Assembly: GCA_002348585.1 (NCBI GenBank)
Contig: DEBO01000010.1
Span: forward strand, 1,185-12,305
Length of the DNA stretch: 11,121 nucleotides
Direction of reading: 5' to 3'
Source: Alphaproteobacteria bacterium UBA2954
GTDB lineage: Bacteria > Pseudomonadota > Alphaproteobacteria > Puniceispirillales > Puniceispirillaceae
The notes below the pieces were generated by a model. The model had not been told where the DNA came from, searched no databases, and saw only the letters and a list, made by a program, of their open reading frames with translations. Below are positions 6,003 to 11,121 of this stretch, piece after piece; positions within the stretch are counted from its first letter, which is position 1, and every line of letters begins with the position of its first letter. The position numbers were made by a program, and so were the translations under genes.

Positions 6003-7100
6003 GTGGCTAAGTCATCGAAAAACGCATTTGTAAAGTTTCAACGTGTTCAAAAGAGCTATGATGGCGAAACACTTGTTGTCAAGGATTTGAATTTGGAATT
6101 ACCAAAAGGTGAATTTCTTACAATGCTTGGCCCTTCAGGTTCAGGCAAAACAACATGTTTGATGATGCTTGCGGGTTTTGAAACCGCAACCCATGGGGAC
6201 ATACTTCTTGATGGAGTATCTATCAATAATATTCCACCTCACCAGCGCGGAATTGGCATGGTCTTCCAAAATTATGCTTTATTCCCTCACATGACGGTGG
6301 CCGAAAATTTGGCGTTTCCGCTTGAAGTGCGCAAAATCGCTAAAGCTGAGCGAGAAACTAAAATTATACGCGCTTTGGAAATGGTTGAAATGGGCAGCTT
6401 TGCCGGTCGTCGCCCTTCCCAACTCTCAGGTGGCCAGCAGCAGCGCATTGCTCTTGCCCGCGCGCTCGTATTTGAACCTGAGCTGGTGCTTATGGATGAG
6501 CCACTGGGGGCCCTTGATAAGCAGCTGCGCGAAAAAATGCAATTCGAAATTACAAATCTGGCCCATGCACTGGGAATTACGGTTGTGTATGTGACACATG
6601 ACCAGACCGAAGCCCTAACCATGTCAGATCGTGTTGCCGTTTTTAATGATGGCCGCATTCAACAACTTGCAAGCCCAGATAGTTTATATGAAGAGCCAGA
6701 AAATAGTTTTGTTGCTCAGTTCATAGGCGAGAACAACACCCTTGATGGTGAAGTCAAAAATTTGAGTAAAAATATGGCCGTTGTTCAGCTAGATGATGGT
6801 AGTCTGATTGACTGTAAGCCGGTAAATGTGAAGAAAGTTGGCGAACGAACCAGGGTGTCTATACGCCCTGAAAGGGTAGAGTATAATAAAAAAAGAATAA
6901 ATAAACAGGCACACACACTCACAGCAGAAGTTCTTGAGTTCATTTACATGGGTGACATTTTTCGCACCCGTCTTCGAGTAGCTGGAAACGACGACTTTAT
7001 CATCAAAACGCGCAATGCGCCTGATCAGCAAAGACTCACTGCCGGCCAACAGATTGAAATTGGATGGTTGCCAAAAGATTGCCGTGCGCTTGACGCATAA
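6003..7100 (+). CDS. ABC importer ATP-binding protein, PotA-like
   Basis: This 365-residue cytoplasmic ATPase powers the importer encoded downstream. The nucleotide-binding domain shows Walker A GPSGSGKTT (43-51), the Q-loop at Gln89 (VFQNYALFPHMTV), the signature LSGGQQQR (141-148), Walker B LVLMDEP (161-167), the D-loop GALD (169-172) and the switch His199 (VTHD). A C-terminal TOBE-type domain follows, with SIRPER at 286-291 and YMGD at 315-318. This layout is typical of the spermidine/putrescine, iron and opine-like class. The start is GTG at 6003: AGGT (5993-5996) lies 6 nt before it, an in-frame TAG at 5970 excludes a longer form, and the ATG at 6001 is out of frame. It is the first gene of its operon. 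Polyamine transport is the likeliest role, but substrate cannot be fixed from the ATPase. Confidence 0.95.
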   Translation: MAKSSKNAFVKFQRVQKSYDGETLVVKDLNLELPKGEFLTMLGPSGSGKTTCLMMLAGFETATHGDILLDGVSINNIPPHQRGIGMVFQNYALFPHMTVAENLAFPLEVRKIAKAERETKIIRALEMVEMGSFAGRRPSQLSGGQQQRIALARALVFEPELVLMDEPLGALDKQLREKMQFEITNLAHALGITVVYVTHDQTEALTMSDRVAVFNDGRIQQLASPDSLYEEPENSFVAQFIGENNTLDGEVKNLSKNMAVVQLDDGSLIDCKPVNVKKVGERTRVSIRPERVEYNKKRINKQAHTLTAEVLEFIYMGDIFRTRLRVAGNDDFIIKTRNAPDQQRLTAGQQIEIGWLPKDCRALDA

Positions 7101-7106
7101 CAGCTT

Positions 7107-7129
7107 CGTATTCGGGTGAGCCGAATATG
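7107..7129 (+). promoter_or_regulatory. Intercistronic hairpin just after the ATPase gene
   Basis: CGTATTCGG (7107-7115) pairs with CCGAATATG (7121-7129) around the loop GTGAG, giving 9 bp with one G-U pair. No T-run follows, so it is not a classical terminator. It begins 6 nt after the ATPase stop and may protect or process the mRNA, or form part of the leader of the binding-protein gene. Confidence 0.6.
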
Positions 7130-7136
7130 AAATCAT

Positions 7137-7184
7137 TGGCCTGTCATAATTTCCCGTAGACAGGTCAGTAAAGAATGACGGGAA
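7137..7184 (+). promoter_or_regulatory. Candidate H-type pseudoknot before the binding-protein start (possible cis-regulatory RNA)
   Basis: Stem 1 is TGGCCTGTC (7137-7145) with GACAGGTCA (7159-7167), 9 bp with one G-U. Its 13-nt loop contains TTCCCGT (7151-7157), which is fully complementary to ACGGGAA at 7178-7184, giving a 7-bp stem 2. Connecting loops are 5 nt (7146-7150), 1 nt (7158) and 10 nt, A-rich (7168-7177), which fit H-type pseudoknot geometry. Stem 2 runs directly into the Shine-Dalgarno AGGGAG (7184-7189) of the gene starting at 7197, so its folding should affect ribosome access. Several riboswitch classes use this design. A marine RNA motif named potC, found before transporter genes, is a family to compare; I cannot confirm a match. 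Confidence 0.5.
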
Positions 7185-7196
7185 GGGAGAACGAAA

Positions 7197-8288
7197 ATGA
7201 AACTCTTGAAGTCAATTCTGTTTGCATCCGCTCTGAGTGTTGCTGCAGGACCTGTACTTGCTGATGAAATGACAATTGTTTCTTGGGGCGGTGCATATTC
7301 AAAATCTCAGCTGAAGGCCTACCATGAGCCTTACAGTGCAAAAACCGGCGTGACGATCATCAATGATGACAGTTCTGCTGAGGCAGTTGCAAAGTTGAGG
7401 GCCATGAACGAGGCTGGAAACGTCACATGGGACGTAGTTGATGTTGTTGCTGCTGACGCGATGCGCTTATGTGATGAAGGCTTAGCGATGGAAATAGATC
7501 ACGATAGCCAATTAGCTTCTGCACCAGACGGAACACCGGCTTCCAAGGATTTTGGAGATCTTATTGTAGCTGAGTGCTTTATTCCTCAGATTGTGTATTC
7601 AACCACATTTGGTTACCGTACGGATATGGTTGGCGCGAACCCACCGGATGACATCTGCGACGTTTTTGACTTGAAAGCCTATCCAGGGAAGAGGTCACTA
7701 GAAAAGCGTCCCATTAACAATATGGAATGGGCGTTGCTTTGTGACGGTGTTGCAAAAGGCGATGTTTATAACGTGCTTGGAACTGCTGCAGGGCAGGATC
7801 GCGCACTAGCAAAATTGGATACCATCAAAGACAGTGTGATATGGTGGAACGCTGGTGCGGACACACCGCAACTTCTTGCTGATGGAGAAATTGTTATGGG
7901 CTCGACCTATAATGGTCGTCTGTTTAGTGCAATCGTAGAGCAGAAACAGCCTGTTGGGATGCTTTGGGATGCGCAAGTTTTCGACTTAGACGGTTGGATT
8001 ATTCCTGCTGGCTTAAGCGCAGAACGCAAAAAGCGGGCCCTAGATTACGTAAAGTTTGCTACAGACACTCAGCGTCTAGCTGACCAGGCAAAATACATTT
8101 CTTATGGTCCTGCACGGGCGTCATCAGCACCGCTGGTCGGCAAGCATGCTGATCTGGGAATTGATATGGCTCCACACATGCCAACTGACCCAAATAATGC
8201 AAAGAATACATTCCTATATAATTATGCCTTCTGGGCTGATTATCGTGATGATATCGATGCAAAATGGCAGGCATGGCTCGCCAAATAA
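7197..8288 (+). CDS. Periplasmic solute-binding protein of a Pot-like ABC importer
   Basis: This 363-residue protein captures the substrate in the periplasm and delivers it to the permease pair. Residues 1-22 form a signal peptide with cleavage expected after VLA, before Asp23. The mature part begins with TIVSWGGAYSKSQLKAYHEP, the usual opening of spermidine/putrescine-type binding proteins. It continues with SSAEAVAKLRAM (59-70), WDVVDV (78-83), the hinge-region block VIWWNAGADTPQLLADGEI (214-232) and GSTYNGR (235-241). Trp216, Trp217, Trp257 and Trp267 are candidate ligand-contacting aromatics. Four cysteines (92, 127, 154, 182) could form disulfides. The start has an excellent ribosome site (AAGGGAGA, 7 nt from ATG), preceded by the candidate pseudoknot and followed by a strong hairpin at 8303. 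That suits high expression relative to the neighbours. The ligand could be a polyamine, an amino-acid derivative or another small cation. Confidence 0.93.
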   Translation: MKLLKSILFASALSVAAGPVLADEMTIVSWGGAYSKSQLKAYHEPYSAKTGVTIINDDSSAEAVAKLRAMNEAGNVTWDVVDVVAADAMRLCDEGLAMEIDHDSQLASAPDGTPASKDFGDLIVAECFIPQIVYSTTFGYRTDMVGANPPDDICDVFDLKAYPGKRSLEKRPINNMEWALLCDGVAKGDVYNVLGTAAGQDRALAKLDTIKDSVIWWNAGADTPQLLADGEIVMGSTYNGRLFSAIVEQKQPVGMLWDAQVFDLDGWIIPAGLSAERKKRALDYVKFATDTQRLADQAKYISYGPARASSAPLVGKHADLGIDMAPHMPTDPNNAKNTFLYNYAFWADYRDDIDAKWQAWLAK

Positions 8289-8302
8289 TACTCAGCTTTT
8301 GA

Positions 8303-8332
8303 TGAGGAAAGGGACTGAGTTCTCTTTCCTCA
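8303..8332 (+). promoter_or_regulatory. Strong intercistronic hairpin between binding-protein and permease genes
   Basis: TGAGGAAAGGGA (8303-8314) pairs with TCTCTTTCCTCA (8321-8332) over a 6-nt loop: 12 bp with one G-U. The following bases (CCCACAATTATC) contain no T-run. Such hairpins after binding-protein genes are known to stabilise the upstream message and lower downstream expression. The next gene's weak ribosome site (AAGTGA) fits this. Confidence 0.7.
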
Positions 8333-8363
8333 CCCACAATTATCTCATTTAAGTGAATTTATA

Positions 8364-10046
8364 ATGAGCATACAAACCAGCAATCAGCCTCTGCTTGCTG
8401 CTGATGGCAGGCCACTTAAGCAATCTTTGTCGCGTGCTTTGCGCCGTCAAAAACTGCGGGCCCTCGCACTGGTTGCCCCCTTGCTGGTGTTTGTCATGCT
8501 GACCTTTGTGTTGCCGATCTGCAACATGCTTTTTAGATCAGTAGAGAATGACATCGTGTCGAACATCATGCCGTATACTGTAAACGCGCTTGAAAGTTGG
8601 ACAGCGGAACCAGACACGCTCCCAGATGAAGCTATCTTTAAAGCTGCTTTCTATGATTTGTCTGTTGCAGCCAAAGCTAAAGAACACACTAAATTAGGTA
8701 CACGACTGAATTACGAGCAGACAGGAATATCTTCAACCTTTCGCAAAAGTGGGCGCGCACTTTCAAAATCTGGCAAAGCTCTTGCAAAAGAATTTGATGC
8801 ACTTGACCCGCGCTGGAATAAAGCAGAGACGTTTTTTGAACTTTTCACTACCGACGAGGCAGACAGGCAAGCCTCTGACCAGAATATCCTAGATAGACAG
8901 TTATTTCGATTGAACCAGCTGAAAGGTCAGGCCTATGACCCTCTACCTAATTTTGAGCTTGCAAGAGAAAAAACTGCAGCACTTCCACTGACTGCTCGCG
9001 AATATGGCTATTGGGCCTTGTTCACATCTCTTGAAAAAAACAAGGACTTTACAAAAGGCAAAGTTACTGAGGCCCTTTATGTCGCCCTGACAGATGATTT
9101 ACAGAACCCCCAAAATAAAGCTTACATAGACCGGTTAACCGGCCCATCAGCAGAGCTTGTAAAGACCGCAGCAGCGTATTTTGAAACGCAGCCAAATCTG
9201 AACTACGCAAAACTGATGAAAGATGTGAATAAGAACTGGGCAGAACCTGTCGTCTGGGAAACGATTAAACTGCATTCATCGCGCTATACTAACGGCTATT
9301 TTCTGAATGCCGTTGATATGCGTAAAACAGCAGATGGTCCTGCTGTGCAGCCTGAAAGCAAGCAAATTCTGCTGATTTTGTTTCAACGCACAGTCAAAAT
9401 GTCTCTTATAATCACGGTCAGTTGCATTTTGCTTGGCTACCCTGTGGCTTGGCTGTTGGCTAATCTGCCTATGCGAACATCCAATCTGCTGATGATTCTG
9501 GTTCTGCTGCCATTCTGGACGTCGCTGTTGGTTAGAACATCAGCCTGGAAAGTGATGCTGCAACAGCAAGGTGTGATCAATGAGGTGCTTGTCTGGCTTG
9601 GGCTTGTGGCAACAGATAATCGACTTGAGATAATCAATAATCAATTTGGAACAATTATTGCGATGACGCATATTTTGCTGCCTTTCATGATTTTGCCTAT
9701 GTATTCTGTTATGCAGACTATTCCTGCCAGCTATGTCCGGGCAGCCAAATCACTGGGGGCAACAAACTGGACGGCATTTTGGCGTGTTTATTTCCCACAA
9801 TCTGTTCCCGGGATTGGGGCCGGATCAATTTTGGTGTTTATTCTAGCGATTGGATATTACATCACCCCTGAAATTGTCGGCGGCACTGAAGGTGTGTTTA
9901 TTTCAAACCGGATCGCCTATCACATTTCTAGCTCGCTGAACTGGGGGCTGGCAGCTGCGCTGGGCGCCATTCTTCTGACCGTTGTTCTTGTGCTTTATTG
10001 GGCTTATGACAAGATTGTTGGCATTGATAATGTGAAGCTGGGGTAA
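8364..10046 (+). CDS. PotB-like ABC permease with a very large periplasmic insert
   Basis: This inner-membrane permease has 560 residues against about 280-300 for ordinary PotB. A basic cytoplasmic tail leads into membrane segment 1 (about 33-57). A hydrophilic, helix-rich stretch of about 280 residues (58-336) follows, placed in the periplasm by topology. The normal core comes next, with membrane segments near 338-366, 374-394, 430-452, 486-508 and 528-548. The EAA loop, SYVRAAKSLGATNWTAFWRV (456-475) followed by YFPQSVPGI, contacts the ATPase. The insert seems to hold two diverged copies of a unit, at about 87-160 and 233-305. I recall alphaproteobacterial relatives with a shorter insert; this one looks extended. 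It forms a channel with the downstream permease. The ATG at 8364 has a weak ribosome site, and the gap to the next start is 5 nt. Confidence 0.93.
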   Translation: MSIQTSNQPLLAADGRPLKQSLSRALRRQKLRALALVAPLLVFVMLTFVLPICNMLFRSVENDIVSNIMPYTVNALESWTAEPDTLPDEAIFKAAFYDLSVAAKAKEHTKLGTRLNYEQTGISSTFRKSGRALSKSGKALAKEFDALDPRWNKAETFFELFTTDEADRQASDQNILDRQLFRLNQLKGQAYDPLPNFELAREKTAALPLTAREYGYWALFTSLEKNKDFTKGKVTEALYVALTDDLQNPQNKAYIDRLTGPSAELVKTAAAYFETQPNLNYAKLMKDVNKNWAEPVVWETIKLHSSRYTNGYFLNAVDMRKTADGPAVQPESKQILLILFQRTVKMSLIITVSCILLGYPVAWLLANLPMRTSNLLMILVLLPFWTSLLVRTSAWKVMLQQQGVINEVLVWLGLVATDNRLEIINNQFGTIIAMTHILLPFMILPMYSVMQTIPASYVRAAKSLGATNWTAFWRVYFPQSVPGIGAGSILVFILAIGYYITPEIVGGTEGVFISNRIAYHISSSLNWGLAAALGAILLTVVLVLYWAYDKIVGIDNVKLG

Positions 10047-10051
10047 GCTAG

Positions 10052-11121
10052 ATGTCTGTATTTACTCCATTCTCACGCAAGCCCTTATCCCTTGTTTTGC
10101 TAATTATTGCGCTTGTCGGCGCGCTTGTTGGTCTGTTAGTAGGTTCAGCTAAGGGCGTAGGTGGAACAGGCGCTTTATTGGGCTTAACCAGCTTTACGGG
10201 CCTTGCCGCAGTTGCGGTAAAAGCACCTCTGGCAGAGACAATGATGCGCTGGTTAATCTGTGTTATATTCCTGATTGCCGGATTTATGCTTGACAACATA
10301 GCTCTTGGTTTGATTGGTGTTTTTATTGGCGCTTTTACAGGATGGTTAACCTTCTGGCTCTATAAGGGGCGCTACCGGGCAAAATTACTCCCTTATCTGA
10401 CACCCTCTCAAGTTCTTTGGCATTACAGTTTCAGAGTGATCTGTGGGGCGATATTTATTTTCCTGATTTCACCCATCATTGTTGTGATGCCATTATCTTT
10501 CAATGCGCAGGATTTTTTCACATTCACCGAAAAAATGCTGGCACTTGATCCAGATGGTTACTCATTGAAACATTACGCAGACTTTTTAGGCATACGGCAT
10601 GATTCCAACGGTGAGTGGATACGATCATTCTGGAATTCGCTTATAATTGCGCCGCTTGCAACCGTCATATCTGTGTCATTGGGTACATTGGCAGCGATTG
10701 GCCTCAGTCAGTCCCATATCCCAGCGAAACGGGCAATTATGGCAATCCTAATATCGCCAATGATTGTGCCCTTGATTATTTCTGCGACCGGCATGTTTTT
10801 CTTCTATGCAACAATTGGAAATATCCTTGAAAATCAGCTGGGTCTGAGCAAGGACTTGGTCGGTTATATCAAGGTTATTCTGGCACACGCCGTTCTGGGG
10901 ATTCCCTTCGTAATTATAACAGTTACAGCTACGCTGGTAGGTTTTGACCGATCATTAACACAAGCCGCTGCCAGTATGGGGGCTGGGCCTGTAGTCACCT
11001 TCTTCCGCATTCAAATGCCCCTTATCCTGCCAGGCGTAATTTCAGGCGGGTTATTCGCGTTCATCACTTCTTTTGATGAGGTTGTAGTTGTTATGTTTAT
11101 CGGTTCAGCTAGCCAGAAGAC
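10052..11121 (+). CDS. PotC-like ABC permease with N-terminal membrane extension, cut by the window end
   Basis: The frame from ATG 10052 stays open to the right edge, giving 356 residues without a stop. The PotC-like core begins near residue 127: membrane segments at about 127-149, 193-216, 229-252, 272-297 and 327-350. The EAA loop, SLTQAAASMGAGPVVTFFRI (301-320) followed by QMPLILPGVISGG, couples to the ATPase. Ordinary PotC starts directly with that first core segment. Here about 120 extra residues precede it, with about four hydrophobic segments (11-31, 38-57, 66-84, 85-104), the first two linked by a glycine-rich stretch (GSAKGVGGTG). The start lies 5 nt after the previous stop, with GGGGTAAG as ribosome site inside the end of that gene, so the two permeases are translationally close. 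The C-terminus is missing only because the window ends. Confidence 0.92.
   Translation, partial: MSVFTPFSRKPLSLVLLIIALVGALVGLLVGSAKGVGGTGALLGLTSFTGLAAVAVKAPLAETMMRWLICVIFLIAGFMLDNIALGLIGVFIGAFTGWLTFWLYKGRYRAKLLPYLTPSQVLWHYSFRVICGAIFIFLISPIIVVMPLSFNAQDFFTFTEKMLALDPDGYSLKHYADFLGIRHDSNGEWIRSFWNSLIIAPLATVISVSLGTLAAIGLSQSHIPAKRAIMAILISPMIVPLIISATGMFFFYATIGNILENQLGLSKDLVGYIKVILAHAVLGIPFVIITVTATLVGFDRSLTQAAASMGAGPVVTFFRIQMPLILPGVISGGLFAFITSFDEVVVVMFIGSASQK

Noticed and set aside
6287..6658. Minus- and plus-strand alternative frames inside the ATPase gene
   Set aside because: The PotA-like frame carries every ABC motif in order; the alternatives are shadows.
10048..10299. Minus-strand 83-residue ORF at the start of the second permease
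   Set aside because: The plus-strand frame from 10052 runs unbroken to the window end with permease motifs, including EAA.
10615..10830. Short plus-strand ORF of 71 residues within the second permease
   Set aside because: It lies in another frame inside the PotC-like core and shows no independent features.

Overview
The window looks like chromosome of a marine-type alphaproteobacterium. The reasons are a moderately low G+C content, tight short operons, a Pot/opine-like ABC cassette in the order ATPase, binding protein, permease, permease, and a DUF6165-type gene. The closest impression is a SAR116-like lineage, but that rests on overall gene style and not on a diagnostic marker. No rRNA, tRNA, CRISPR array, insertion sequence or prophage gene was seen.

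Layout. Positions 1-234 hold an unrecognised open frame that is probably the tail of a gene entering from the left. Positions 380-2566 hold a compact plus-strand set: a DUF6165-like protein, a beta-hydroxyacid dehydrogenase of the 3-hydroxyisobutyrate dehydrogenase family, and panC (pantoate-beta-alanine ligase). The last two lie 18 nt apart, so the dehydrogenase may work in or near pantothenate synthesis. Positions 2731-3156 encode a small exported protein with four cysteines. A TetR-family regulator on the minus strand (3201-3836) is divergent from a gene for an internally duplicated, dimeric alpha/beta-barrel-like protein (4095-4715). A metallo-beta-lactamase-fold hydrolase (4840-5727) follows. 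The TetR promoter region carries a small perfect inverted repeat that could be its operator.

From 6003 to the right edge runs an ABC importer operon of the spermidine/putrescine (Pot)-like class: ATPase (GTG start), periplasmic binding protein, an unusually large PotB-like permease (560 aa), and a PotC-like permease cut by the window end. The first permease carries a periplasmic insert of about 280 residues that appears to contain two diverged copies of one unit. The second has an N-terminal extension with about four extra hydrophobic segments. Both keep the EAA loop that contacts the ATPase.

The binding-protein gene is bracketed by RNA structure. Upstream are a 9-bp hairpin and then a potential H-type pseudoknot whose second stem ends at the Shine-Dalgarno sequence. 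Downstream is a 12-bp hairpin before the permease gene, which has a weak ribosome site. This arrangement fits differential expression of the binding protein within one transcript. The leader pseudoknot and the enlarged permease pair are the most unusual parts of the window.
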